The notes below the pieces were generated by a model. That model was not told the origin of the DNA. It was given only the letters and a program-made list of their open reading frames with translations, and made no database searches. From positions 14,773 through 42,861 of the forward strand of contig KN887190.1 in NCBI GenBank assembly GCA_000934455.1: a stretch of 28,089 nucleotides of DNA, written 5' to 3'. This document shows, piece by piece, positions 10,328 through 20,793 of this stretch. Each line of letters opens with the position of its first letter. Position 1 is the stretch's first letter. A program made the translations under genes and the position numbers. The stretch comes from Apostichopus parvimensis (Eukaryota; Echinodermata; Holothuroidea; Aspidochirotida; Stichopodidae).

Positions 10328-10764
10328 TTTGGGCGAGGTAGTTTTCCTTGTAGAGGGTTCAGTTCAATGAGTTAAAGCAGTGTGTTAGGCTTGATAATGC
10401 ATTAACCACAGTATTATGTTCATGTGTAACCTCAATAACTTACACATATGCGTGTGCCTATAACAGAACATTGCCGTGGTTGGATCACTTTTTTGTCAGG
10501 TGAAAAACCCAAAGTGAAGACAAGTTTGGCTGACCTGTCATTTTCACTATCATTTGCTGATCAGCTCATTTTATGATTGCCATGGATCTTTGAGGACATG
10601 ACAATGTTACTGAATGTTACTGACTCCATCATTGGTGAAGAGCGGGCCATCATGTTTTGGGATCTTGTTGATTTCTTGGCTGTAGCAAATATTGCCTTTA
10701 GAGAAAAATGGTCTGTTCATCTTCACTTACTTAACAACGCAGTCCAATATTGCTAACAGACACA
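10328..10764 (+). other. Spacer between transposon ORF1 and ORF2
   Basis: About 440 bases between the stop of the transposase-like ORF1 and the start of ORF2. Short translatable stretches occur (for example near 10600-10720), but none is a domain I can name. It may hold the 5' exon or promoter of ORF2. Confidence 0.35.
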
Positions 10765-11232
10765 ATGGACTTTCTTGTATCCTACGGAGGAGACACATGT
10801 GTCATAAATGTGGGCAGTAGTGATGAGCTACTCTCATCAATCAGGTAGAAATGTTCAATCTCGGAAAGTATTCAAATTAAACTTAAAGTCTACAACAATG
10901 ACTGGAATGAGTGGGTCAACATATCCTTACATGAACTGAATGGCAAAGAAAAGCTAGAGTTTTCACAAACACTCTTCCTGGACTTGATGTGTTTGACATT
11001 CCTTGGACATCACCGGTAACAGGGTCCTCATCTGAAATTTTTTTTCTCTGATGTAGACTCTGATGTAGCTGATGCGCTTTCAGGAGGTAATAACTTGTCC
11101 TCAGGAATAAGTTCACTATCATCATAGCACCAAGAAATTGACCAGTTGTTGTCACAGCAATTGCCATTGACATCACAATCAGCTAAACAGCAAGAAGTGG
11201 AACAGCCATCATCAATAGAGAAGAACGTTTAA
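10765..11232 (+). pseudogene. Transposon ORF2, first exon (PB1-like N-terminus), with nonsense codon and frameshifts
   Basis: Begins MDFLVSYGGDTCVINV at the ATG 10765-10767. The run KLKVYNNDWNEWVNI (near 10877) then resembles the PB1/ubiquitin-like N-terminus of proteins that accompany the ORF1 family, as I recall them. An in-frame TAG lies at 10846-10848 inside this domain; reading resumes directly after it, so it is a nonsense change and not an intron. A frameshift near 10970 is needed to continue into PGLDVFDIPWTSP, and another near 11040 to reach an acidic/Ser-rich linker that ends at the TAA 11230-11232. Same strand as ORF1 and 437 bases downstream, consistent with a two-gene element. 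Confidence 0.6.
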
Positions 11233-12460
11233 TCTGTAGCTTTTAAACCAATGAGGTCCATTGTTTCTTCTAGATTTACCCTCTAAAGGTATGGTATGAA
11301 CAAGTTGATCCTTTAATTAATATTTATGATTTAAACTCAAGTTCCGAAGGGTCACATATTGGCTTGTACCTCTTTTATAAAATAGTCTTTTACTGGCCAT
11401 GTTTGCCAATAAGCATTGATAGAGGATTCACGTCAGAAGCCAGAGTGAAAATATCTCCATACGTGTTATGAGATGCACTCAAGCCACAGTGACCCTTTCT
11501 CCTTGCGGAGCATTGAAACACTGACCAATGTGACAACAGCATGAAATTTGCGATGTGATAAGAAAATGCACAATATGGTTTCGATGACATCATTAGCCTA
11601 TGCGTTCATGCTTGTTTGCGTGTGTGTGTGCGTGTGAAAGTGTGTGTACATGCATGTTTATATGCATCTGTGTCTGGTGTGAAGCCTAGCTTATAATCAC
11701 GATATCTCAAGAAGGGAAGCTTTGACAGATTTACATTATTTGGCATATAGGTGTTTTCACTTGTACTTGTAAGTTTCATATAAACACTCACTATACTGTA
11801 CAATATAACTGATTGATAAAATATTGCTCATGATACTTCATCATAACCACAATTCATGCGTACACTCTGGTTTGTACAGCCTATTGACACTGGCCAGTGT
11901 AACAATATAGGAATACTTGTTATGTACGTACTGACTACTGAGACACAGGCCAGTATGTATCATTACTGTACATGTTATTGGGGGAACCATCCATAGTGAC
12001 AATATCTCATGCATGCTCGAGGCACAAGTTGAATTAATGCATGTTATGCTTTAAGACACAGACCAGAGTGACAATGTGGCAATATGCCTGCTGTTGATGT
12101 ACAGAGAAAGAGGCCGGTGTGACAGCAATTCGTTTCATGCCTTGTTGTCGAAGAGAAATACTTGTTCTAATGTTATTCTATATTTTAACGGTTGCTACTA
12201 AAGGCAATTTTTGATTGTAGAAAAGATGTAGAGGCAGTAAAGTTGGACTCTCACTTGGACCTTGGGTATCCTGACCCAGACTAGTCTCCGACTTGGCCTA
12301 TGCTGGACTCATACTTTTCTTGGACTTACATTTGGATATACTGGACTCAACTACAGCAAGCGACATTTAATGTCCTAGTGATAGTGGTCAAAATGTTTGA
12401 AACACTTATTTACTAATATTTGGTAATATTAACTATCACAAGACATGGTTCTTTGTACAG
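11233..12460 (+). other. Presumed ORF2 intron holding old repeats
   Basis: No exon recognised. It contains a GT-rich microsatellite (11613-11655), a fragment of the ~140 bp repeat (11698-11757, ATATCTCAAGAAGGGAAGC), a degenerate tandem series of GACACNGGCCAGTGTGACA-like motifs (about 11516-12135), and a GGACT-rich stretch (12244-12350). All are much diverged. Confidence 0.45.
11613..11655 (+). repeat. GT-rich microsatellite
   Basis: Interrupted (GT)n tract followed by TGTACATGCATG. Short and imperfect. Confidence 0.6.
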
Positions 12461-12621
12461 AAGAGAAATCCCTCTGAAGCCATGGCTTCAAAGTTTGGAA
12501 TTCCAGTGACATCAATGTCCCATACACTGCGTTGTTCCCTTGAGAAGGGTGTATTCCCCAATGAGAGGCTCAGAAGGCAACTAATTCAAGTTCTATATGA
12601 TAAAATGACAGAATATGAAAG
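12461..12621 (+). pseudogene. Transposon ORF2, internal exon (RRQLIQVLYDKM segment)
   Basis: Acceptor TTCTTTGTACAG precedes 12461 and a donor G|GTATAT follows 12621. The reading KRNPSEAMASKFGIP...RLRRQLIQVLYDKMTEYE is open over 161 bases. The part LRRQLIQVLYDKMTEYE matches the helical segment that, in the related proteins I recall, precedes a short YP-containing motif and an ALV-KYP-L block. The phase does not match the next recognised segment at 12916, so a small intervening exon is missing, decayed or unseen. Confidence 0.55.
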
Positions 12622-12915
12622 GTATATACATTTCGTGCCATATGACTAAATTGAAAAATAGTTTTCAGAGTTCATTTTGAGTTCTGAAAGGTTCTTCGTT
12701 CCATTATTATAGGCCTTAGTCTTGGGAAACGGAATGCATACAGTATCATATATTCTATACTGATGCCAAGCAGTGAAGTGTTGTTTGTCTTGTTTCACTT
12801 TTTCCATAAATGCAATTAAATGTGGCATTTTCCTTTTTGTTTATAGTTATGAATATAAAAGAAAGTTTTTGTAGTTTGAAGCCTAAACCATATACAAAAT
12901 ATATTAATTTAACAG

Positions 12916-12960
12916 TTGCACTTGTTGAAACCTTCCCTCATCTGGCTCACAACATCCGAT
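12916..12960 (+). pseudogene. Transposon ORF2, short segment VALVETFPHLAHNI
   Basis: After a TTTAACAG acceptor-like sequence, VALVETFPHLAHNIR can be read. It matches the ALV-KYP-LAD-type motif expected between the segment at 12461-12621 and the DFWKMKLSD segment at 13435. No donor in the right phase is visible (nearest GT at 12960), so the junction has decayed or my boundary is off by a few bases. Confidence 0.4.
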
Positions 12961-13254
12961 GTGCTAAGCCTTATGTTATTCCTGATTAAAATCCTCATTA
13001 CTTTTCATATTACTTTCAGTATTGAAAGAACAATTTCACACCTATACCTACATTGCTGCTTCAATATATGTGATGGTGATGATAATTGGCATGTTTTGTG
13101 TGTGATGTTTGACATCAAAATTTGAAGAAAAAATCATTTGAATTCAAACATGGTAATTTTGTACCCCATTCTGGAAGCTTAATAAGCAAGCTAGAGATTG
13201 ATATAGTAGCTTGCTTTGTTGTAATTGTTCTTGTCTCCAAAGGCAAAAACAATT

Positions 13255-13306
13255 GTGCAACATAAGTGTGCAACATAAGTGTGCAACATAAGTGTGCAAC
13301 GTAAGT
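13255..13306 (+). repeat. 13 bp minisatellite, four units
   Basis: GTGCAACATAAGT repeated four times in a row; the first three are identical and the fourth has one change (GTGCAACGTAAGT). Near-perfect, so young compared with the surrounding repeats. It lies between ORF2 segments. Confidence 0.92.
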
Positions 13307-13434
13307 AAAGTTGCGTATCTATGAGTACATGTGTTTCTTGGTTTGATTACACTATTGTCCTACAGAAAATTGACCAATTAGTGTAACCGATATCCACTTT
13401 ATTTAACTGTGTTCAATATTTACTTTTTTAACAG

Positions 13435-13610
13435 GATTTCTGGAAAATGAAGCTCAGTGACTAGTTCCGTAAGGAAAGGAAACACTTATTGGGGGCTACT
13501 CTACCTGCAAGAAAGAAGATAAAGATATCTCCAAGTGGACATATATTGATGAATGCTGATGAAACTAAAGGACTAGGAGAAGATGAAAGAAATGTAGAGA
13601 TGCACCAGAT
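13435..13610 (+). pseudogene. Transposon ORF2, internal exon (DFWKMKLSD...FRKERKHLL) with nonsense codon
   Basis: Acceptor TTTTTTAACAG ends at 13434, donor AT|GTGAGA begins at 13611. The frame reads DFWKMKLSD, a TAG at 13462-13464, then FRKERKHLLGATLPARKKI and an acidic tail. The W..KL...FR.ERK pattern is the one expected in this family after the ALV-ETFPHLA block. The exon ends with two bases of a codon that the next exon completes in frame. Confidence 0.6.
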
Positions 13611-14343
13611 GTGAGAGTGTGTCCAGGAATATGTAAGAAACTTCATAGGGTCTCAAGAATCCAAAAAGGAACTTTCTCATTATCGGTTAACCCTACCCCA
13701 CCTCCCCCCACCTCTTTGACACCACGTTAATTCTACTACTGAAACCTACAGGCTTTTATCTCAAACTATGCCTGGTGATTCTTTAGCGACACTACAACAT
13801 CTGAGAATGAAAAAGTCTTTTAATATAAAAAGAAAAAACGAACAATGAAAGCTTTGTATATTTCTGCAAACATTGATGTGCATGAATAAATTGTTATCAT
13901 ACCTACAGCGCGATTGTTCAAAAAAGCTCTATACATTGTCTAAGGTAGTCATCCTTTACAATATCTGACACTTGTTGCTGTTGCTACAGAAGTGCAGATA
14001 GGACACAATTAATGATATCTTCAACCATTGCTCTATTGCTAACAGACGTTCTTGCCGAGAATGTACAACATTGATTAGGCCTCATGATATATAATGTAGT
14101 GAACTCTTTTGTATTGGAACAGGTTCAGAAGTATCTTTTGGATTAAGAACCCAACAAGGAGAGATCATGTATTTATTTTGTTGGTTTCATTACAACGAGC
14201 TCATGCGGGTTTATGTATATTTGTGGACAGTAGTGTTATTAAAAAAAACATTGTTAACCTTCTTGTATATCACTTTAAATTATGGTTTTGTCCTATTTTG
14301 TTTACAAATTGCAAATATATTATCTGAATTTCATAACTTACAG
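13611..14343 (+). other. ORF2 intron between 13610 and 14344
   Basis: 733 bp intron inferred from GTGAGA at its start and CATAACTTACAG at its end, with matching codon phase. It contains a C-rich stretch at 13690-13715 and no recognised coding sequence. Confidence 0.45.
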
Positions 14344-14503
14344 ATTTATGAAACAAGAACTTCTAAAGAAGAAGATAAACATGTCAAAAGTAAGGGAACG
14401 AATGGACGTACCTTTCTGGCACAGAAGGTAAAGTATAATTGAGACTAGGCTTTTCGTTTCAAACTTGTTAGAGAAGTATCCAGCATTGAAGGACTATCAG
14501 GAG
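14344..14503 (+). pseudogene. Transposon ORF2, internal exon (RMDVPFWHRR...LLEKYPALKDYQE) with nonsense codon
   Basis: Acceptor CATAACTTACAG; the first base completes the split codon from 13610 and the frame reads IFMKQELLKKKINMSKVRER, MDVPFWHRR, a TAA at 14429-14431, then SIIETRLFVSNLLEKYPALK and DYQE. The donor is GAG|GTACAA at 14504, phase 0. The M...F..RR and LLE-YPAL motifs are those I associate with the transposon ORF2 family. The stop codon interrupts an otherwise continuous match, so the exon is damaged and not mis-spliced. Confidence 0.65.
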
Positions 14504-16630
14504 GTACAAAGCTACTTTTCCATTTCAACGAATTTGCAAACCTATGTAGTCATGCTAGCATATTTGTGTTTCTGTGTCTGTGACGCCCACATTGAAAAGA
14601 CAATATCTGAGGAGAACCTTTGAACAAAATCATATTTATTAAGTAGCGGTACCACATTGAGTATTGTTCTTGGTAGGATTAAAAGTCATTTGTGGTCAAC
14701 ACTGGTTGAATCAGTGAAATTTTCAAACTTGATCAGTCAAGGGGGGGGGGGGTGGAAGTTTGGAGAGAACAAATGCTTATTATGCTGATGAATTAAATGA
14801 CAATTGAAGCCTATCATTGGTCATTTTAGGAAATATTGTTTGTTAAATCTCAATGGTTTTACTTAGATCAAGCATGTTGTTCTCCCTTACGATACAATGT
14901 GTCTAATATTAAAAAATATTGCATCTGTTACTTCATCAAAACCAGTTTTATCCCAGCTAGCACTTAGCACTTTGCTACATGCATCATGTTTAATGTGGTA
15001 CAAATTTGATAAAAGGGATAAACCTAGGAAACAGTTAAAAGTGCAATGCAGCTGCTGAAATTTCCACCATCAGTGTTTAAAGCTGTTACACCAAGTCTGA
15101 ACTCTGTATTAGTTCCGGACACTGGTCCACTTTTACTGGACTCCAAAATAGCCCAGAATGAAAGGTTAACCTACTGGAATCAGTATTGGCCCAGACTTCC
15201 GTTTTTTGAACAAGTTTTCCCCCACCAACAACCCCTCCCCCCCCCCCCCCCCCCCGCAATGGAGTTTATTGGTTTCTATGCCATAGTCGAAAGGAATCTT
15301 TGTAGTCAATTTGGTGTGTGTATGTGAGGCCTTAGCCCTAACATGAAAGCTAAAGAACTGTAAGACTGCTTTTGTTCATACTTGCTAACCTTATGTGATA
15401 TTGATTTCGTATTTGATATGAGCATGTTGGTTGACTTTTGCATCATTTTTAGCTCAATTTTGATTCTGCTGATTGAACATTCATAAGATATATGACCAAA
15501 TACAATTTTAGCAGAAATTCTCGTATACACGAAATCTTCATAAGTGTAGGTTTGTTTAAGTTGATACTTAGCACAATGATGCCCCATGGCCCAAGGCTGG
15601 TCCCCGTTGTTTTTCGGTGCATATATCATACATAGTAATGAGTGGGCGGGGCTTAACATGAACAACCTAACCTTCAGTTGTTTGAGTCGATCTTGTTGGT
15701 TGACCAGTGCAACATTCCTAGTGCTGTTTTCATATTGCTGATGACATAGTGGTGAGGAGTTTGACAAATTAAGTCAGATGAAAATTGTTGTGAACATGGA
15801 ATCTGAAGAATTGTTGGTCACTTGAGTTGATATTTGGCAGTTGGCACAATGATACCTCATAGCTCAGGAATTGTATGTGTTGTTTTCTTGGCAGGTACCG
15901 TCTATTTTCGTTTCAGCACCTGGCTATATGAATATAATTTGTTTATGACATCTTAATCATCCTTTTTGGCTGTATTTCTAAGATCAAGTATGTCAAAGAC
16001 CCTTTCTATATACAGTGTGTGAGATTCCATCAAATTAATCATGTTACATCATCAAAGTCACAATTTAGTTTGTATTTTTTTTACATTTCAAGCAAAATAA
16101 AAAACTGTACATAGCCCTTGATGTGACACAATTCAAATGGAAATTTTCACACAACTGTGTGTTATAGAATCTTCATTGAGGGTATGCTGCTTCACTTTTC
16201 CTCTAAATGTTATGGCAGAAATTATTTACTGATTACATATTATGGTGACAGCAATCCAATGAGATTCCTGCCGTGCAGCCAACAACCTCGGAATCTTGGC
16301 CAAAGTTATTTGAAAATGAAGAGCCATCAAATTACTACTTTCCCAAAGAGTGACATAGTAATCACAATACACATTTTCCTTGTTTTACAAATTTTCTCTA
16401 TTATATATTACGTTAATTGTACTAATGTATGCTTGCCCAGCATTGCTTCCTAAATCATGATGATTGTACTAATGTGTGCTTGCCTGATTTTCATTCCTAA
16501 AAAATGTCCTTCGGAGTAGCAATGAAAGTATTGGCATTGTACAGTATAATGCAAAAAAAAACCTAATCTGATGCAATTTTGAGTTTGTATTAAACTATGA
16601 AAGTAACTGATATAATATTTTTCTTTGCAG
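14504..16630 (+). other. ORF2 intron with old repeats and homopolymer tracts
   Basis: 2127 bp between GAG|GTACAA and TTTTTCTTTGCAG, phase 0. It holds fragments related to the ~140 bp repeat (about 14640-14745), a G12 tract (14741-14752), a C19 tract (15237-15255), and two diverged copies of a longer repeat whose marker is TTGATACTTAGCACAATGATGCC (near 15560 and 15827, about 265 bp apart). The 153-codon minus-strand frame at 15306-15767 lies over that repeat and looks accidental. Confidence 0.5.
15237..15255 (+). repeat. Poly-C tract (19 C)
   Basis: An uninterrupted run of 19 cytosines, preceded by CCCCT. Length may be uncertain because of sequencing slippage. The complementary strand could form a G-quadruplex. 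Confidence 0.85.
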
Positions 16631-16897
16631 TTGCAAAGAGAATTCCAAAGAATCACTGCAGGTGAAACACCCATATCATCTCTTATGGCAAACATACAGA
16701 CAATGGCAAAAGATATTAGAAGAGTAATGTTGACAAAGAAAAACGGTGAAATAGCTCATCTTGGAAGACATAGTTTCGTCAGATCCTGCATCAGAGCAAG
16801 GCACATCCAAGTTACAAACCATATGTTGCAAATGTTTAGGGGTTGCCAAGGAGTTGTTACTGATATGACAATCTTTACCATGATTTTGAAATCATAG
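16631..16897 (+). pseudogene. Transposon ORF2, downstream exon (LQREFQRIT)
   Basis: Acceptor ATTTTTCTTTGCAG. The exon opens LQREFQRITAGETPISSLMA and continues in phase 0 from LLEKYPALKDYQE of the previous exon; YPALK...EF.RIT is a continuous family motif, which supports the splice. The frame stays open for 88 codons to TAG at 16895-16897, but the later part (from about 16740) is no longer recognisable, so a frameshift may lie within it. Confidence 0.55.
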
Positions 16898-17478
16898 TTA
16901 GAGACATGTTTGATATTCAGTACTTTTGCACATTCAAACATTAGCAATTATGTAGAGGGTAGTATTAATACTATGCCAAGGGAAAGAGGAACATATTAGG
17001 ACCCTAAGAAAGACCTATGTCAAATATCATTTAGTAATCAGGTGAACTTATTTGAGTAAAGAGCCTTAAAGGATTTCTTTGGACAAAAAGTGAAACCATC
17101 TGTGGTACATTGTCCTGTGCTAAAAGTTTTTGAGGATGGCTACCATATACCGGGAAACTGTTGCAGTAGCTGGGCAATATATGCTGGAAACAAACCACTA
17201 TATCTTTACTCCCATTTACGAATTGACTAAAGAAACAGTGATTTCGTAGATAGGAGTGATATGATGACTGGTATAAAACAAATACCTTTTATTAAAATGC
17301 ATTTATGTTTCATTAGTGCTCACACTTAGTGTAGAAATACCACTGGGGTACAGTTAGGATCCAAACCATTCATGTACATTGACTGAAAGACGTATTCCAA
17401 ATTGACTGTGATGTATGGCAGCACCTATGCCTAAACCATTTTATAGATTTTTGTTTATCCCTGTTTGATAGCAGTGAC
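16898..17478. other. Downstream of ORF2, no gene supported
   Basis: No recognised domain. A short open stretch near 17088-17220 might be more decayed transposon sequence. No terminal inverted repeat of the element was found. Confidence 0.3.
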
Positions 17479-17612
17479 ATGAACACATTCATTAAATCTG
17501 ATGCATGTCCTCCTTTTACAGATTTGGAAAATACTTCTGCAGTATTTTTACTGCCCGACCTGTTTTCCAAAAGTTCATCTCTTATCAACAGTTATGAGAA
17601 GAGGAATGACAT
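17479..17612 (+). other. Exon-like segment of unknown origin
   Basis: An open stretch reading FTDLENTSAVFLLPDLFSKS and onward to RNDIQ ends at a strong donor, CAG|GTATGG at 17613. A TTTTACAG acceptor-like sequence lies at about 17513-17520. The AVFLLPDLF part could belong to the 3' end of the transposon ORF2, since it is downstream on the same strand, but I do not recognise it firmly. It could equally be chance. Confidence 0.25.
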
Positions 17613-18198
17613 ACAGGTATGGCACATTGAAGCTTTTAAATTTGAAAATACAAATGATTACCTAGTTAAAGGAATTTAAAATTATCAAAAATTTGCTAAA
17701 TGAGGATTTTAGTTTTGATGTCTCAGTTCAACTATTAATTGACCAGTTTGATTGTATAAGCAGTCTAACAATTGGGTTATCTAGTCATTAACACTGGCAA
17801 TCATTAACATCAAACCAATGGCAACAATACTGATTCAAAATTCTTCATCTGAAAATTCTGCTCAGACATTTCTCAAGGGTTCAGTGATATGGGTATATAG
17901 TTTAGAAATATTGATATGTGCTACAATTGACGGAAATAGAGAATTGTTCATTGTGACTATGACTTGGAAGGTGTCATGGCATGTTATGATGCCAATGCCA
18001 GTTTGTGAATGCAACCTACCACATTTCTTTATAAATAGATTACGTGTCAATGTATACAGCTGTGGATATTTTCTTCTTTTTAACATGACAGGATGCCTCC
18101 CCATGTCTCCTTTGGGAGGGACATAGTCCCCTTGCAGCATCTGTATATATACCAACATTTGAGGCAAAAAATTGAAAACATTTCAGTTTAGATTACAT

Positions 18199-18290
18199 CA
18201 GTGGTTCCCAACCTTTCGCAGATTAGCACCCCCATACCCTTGATGGTGTTTGGAAAATTCACCGCTCCCCTATGCTTGAAAAATAACAAA
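18199..18290 (+). mobile_element. Possible hAT-type element end
   Basis: CAGTGGTTCCCAACCTTTCG closely resembles the terminal inverted repeat of many animal hAT elements (CAGTGGTTCTCAAACT class). The following C-rich, ACCCCC-containing stretch is also typical of those ends. I could not find the inverted partner or an 8 bp target duplication of GATTACAT. A weaker, same-orientation lookalike, CAGTGATTTTCAAAC, is at 19202. Confidence 0.4.
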
Positions 18291-19900
18291 ACAATACACA
18301 ATGCCAGATTCTCAGTGAAAAAGTAGACAGAATCTTTTTAACCCCAGTTTAAATTTAGTATCTCATTCTTTTCAAACATCCTTTCCCTGAAATGTTAAAA
18401 CGCCTAACATACAGGTTGAGGTTCAATGATTTATTTTTTATCAGTATTCACTGCATTTTTGGTTGTTTAATTAAGTATTTACCTATTCTCTTGTTGCAGA
18501 TTTAGGATTTATCGTTCATTTAACTCATCTAAAGTATCCCATACATTCAAAATGGTTTCATTATTTTGTTTCCCTCAGTCAAGAGTTTACATAAAGTTGC
18601 CAAAATAACCATATCTGAAACACAATATGCTGTGTCCTTTGTTTAAGTTTAATATTACCCAAATGGGAGTGAAGACAATCAAGGGAGTGTCAATTAATGC
18701 AATACGATTTAAAAATAAGAGAAAAAAGAAAATGCACTAAAGTGAGTGTATTGACACACTGAATGAGTAAACCTTAACACTGCGAGTAATATATTAGTAA
18801 AACATGCTTGAAAAATAAGACAAATTGTAAAACTTACTAACATGAGTAATCCGAACTAAACGTGAGAAATAAAGCTCTGTCATTGTGAGTATTTTTAGAC
18901 AAACAAATGCATAGATTTTAGGACGGGATTACTCAGCTGGTATGGGTAAATATTTTTTCAGTGTACTGATTATCGATTGTTTCTTATTCACAGTAAAAAC
19001 TGATCAAGCCATGTACATCGAGAATAACTTGTTAGTCGGCTCAATTCATTACTCATTGATTAATAACTGCTTTAGGAACCGACCTGTATAATTCTGATTT
19101 TTCTTGTAACTGTGATCGCAACTCGATTCAGTCATTGGTAGTCTATACTTAACCTCATAAAGTATTACAGTGTTAAACATGCCAACAAACATTTTCAGAA
19201 CAGTGATTTTCAAACACGCGAAGGGTTCCTGCTAGAATTCCCTTCCTTTTGTTTGACGGTGTTACTTATACTAACGGTACTACAGTAAATCGTACGCTAC
19301 ACACAAGTGTAATCTACGAACAACATTATGAACATTTTTTAGATCAGATTGCTTCATTGTTTATGTACTCCCTCACAACTGTTTATAATATAAATATTAA
19401 ACTAAATAATCATGTCAATCAGCATGGAAAGTCGATCTTCCATTAAATGTTCTTCGTTGGGAGGGGTCTTCGTGAGGCAATACAAAACAAAATTGAAATA
19501 ACTTGATGACTAGCATGTACTTCTGTACTTATGCAACATGTACGTATCATCGAATATTGACATGCATGTTTAATTATGAATGACTTAAGCAGAAATCATG
19601 TTTACAAATGTTTTTTGAGTGTTTTCGGTGGATGACTTATCAGCAGATAAAGATATTTCAACGTCAAACACCGCACGCACTAGATGTTATCCCCTGTGAC
19701 CTTTATGTCCAACTGCTGCAATAACCTGGATCAGTACCGACAGACAAAGGTTATCAAAATGTAAAAGTTAATCTTTCAATTTCAACATTTTTCGGAAGAG
19801 TGGAGGGCGAGGGGTTGTAAAGGGGTCGACTTGCTCGTTGATTGTCAAAAATGTGTTTATATTCAACCAGGGAACGAAAACGTTTAGTGCTTCCTATGCC
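18291..19900. other. Non-coding AT-rich stretch
   Basis: No protein-like frame, RNA gene or array recognised. GAGTAA-type short motifs recur between 18740 and 18860 without a clear period. Confidence 0.35.
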
Positions 19901-19929
19901 CGAACATATCCATAGTTTGGTAAGACATG

Positions 19930-20660
19930 CATACTAATATTCATGAACTTGTGCTTATCAAAATGAAGAGGTATGATATATTGAATACTGCGGCAAAAAA
20001 TAAAAGAAAGTACCAGGAAACAGTTATCTTGTTGACAAAGTCTATTTAGTGCCATAGTATAAAAACAGATACATACATGGATATTAATAAGATCAATTCT
20101 TATCATGTCATAAGCATGTATCTTGATACTTACATTGTATTATGTAAGTACTTCTAAAGCTAACTAGAAATACTTTTTTGCATGGATATCTGATTGAGAA
20201 TTTTATGTTCACTGATTAATATTCATGATATGCACACAAAACCACAACACAGTTGATTTTATGAATGCCGTGTGACAAACCTAATATGCCAATATTGCAA
20301 ACCGTGGAAAGTTCTCGTCTTGTGTTAACTGCCATTTCTTGCAATTTGATGAATATTAGTGACTTAAAGTTGGAGACGTCATGAAAATGTGCTTATTAGG
20401 TACCAATATCACCATACCGGTATGAACCAAGTTTTACTTAATAAATATTCATAACACGGAACCCAAATCGATCTACTCATCACGGGGCGTCTACCTCACA
20501 AGTTTGACATTGATTCATGTTGTGGTTATTGCAAAGAACATTACATACTATGTAGTTACACCACAATACCAGGTTTAAATTAAAGCGGACATACGGTTGC
20601 AGAGATATTGACATTTTAAAAATATTATAGTAAGCCCTGCCCACTCAATAAAATATTCAT
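19930..20660. repeat. Cluster of ATATTCATGA-type motifs
   Basis: TAATATTCATGA or close variants occur near 19935, 20217, 20445 and 20650, and in the opposite orientation (GATGAATATTAG) near 20349. CATACCGGTATG at 20413-20424 is a perfect 12 bp palindrome. The sequence AAGCCCTGCCCACTCAATAA before the last copy resembles a repeat setting I have seen in other animal genomes. No array or terminal repeats. Confidence 0.4.
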
Positions 20661-20764
20661 GAGTTAGAGAGCAAAAACAATAGGGTACATCTACACATCA
20701 TTGTGTTTGTTGAGGTATCGTATATACAAGCTAGCCGCTATACACACACCTACACACCAGCTCG

Positions 20765-20793
20765 ATTGCAAAGGTTACTGAGCCTTTGGCAAT
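20765..20793. repeat. Hairpin, 10 bp stem
   Basis: ATTGCAAAGG, loop TTACTGAG, CCTTTGGCAAT: complementary arms with a single bulged G. Not followed by a T run, and with no gene beside it. Confidence 0.6.

Noticed and set aside
15306..15767. 153-codon minus-strand frame
   Set aside because: It lies over a diverged interspersed repeat inside a transposon intron, shows no domain, and its second repeat copy does not preserve the frame.
14504..16630. Equal length (2127 bp) of this ORF2 intron and of intron 2 of GIMAP-like gene A
   Set aside because: The two sequences share no visible similarity; the equal length is taken as coincidence.
18199..19216. A complete hAT element between CAGTGGTTCCCAACC and CAGTGATTTTCAAAC
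   Set aside because: The two ends are in the same orientation and not inverted, and no 8 bp target duplication is visible.
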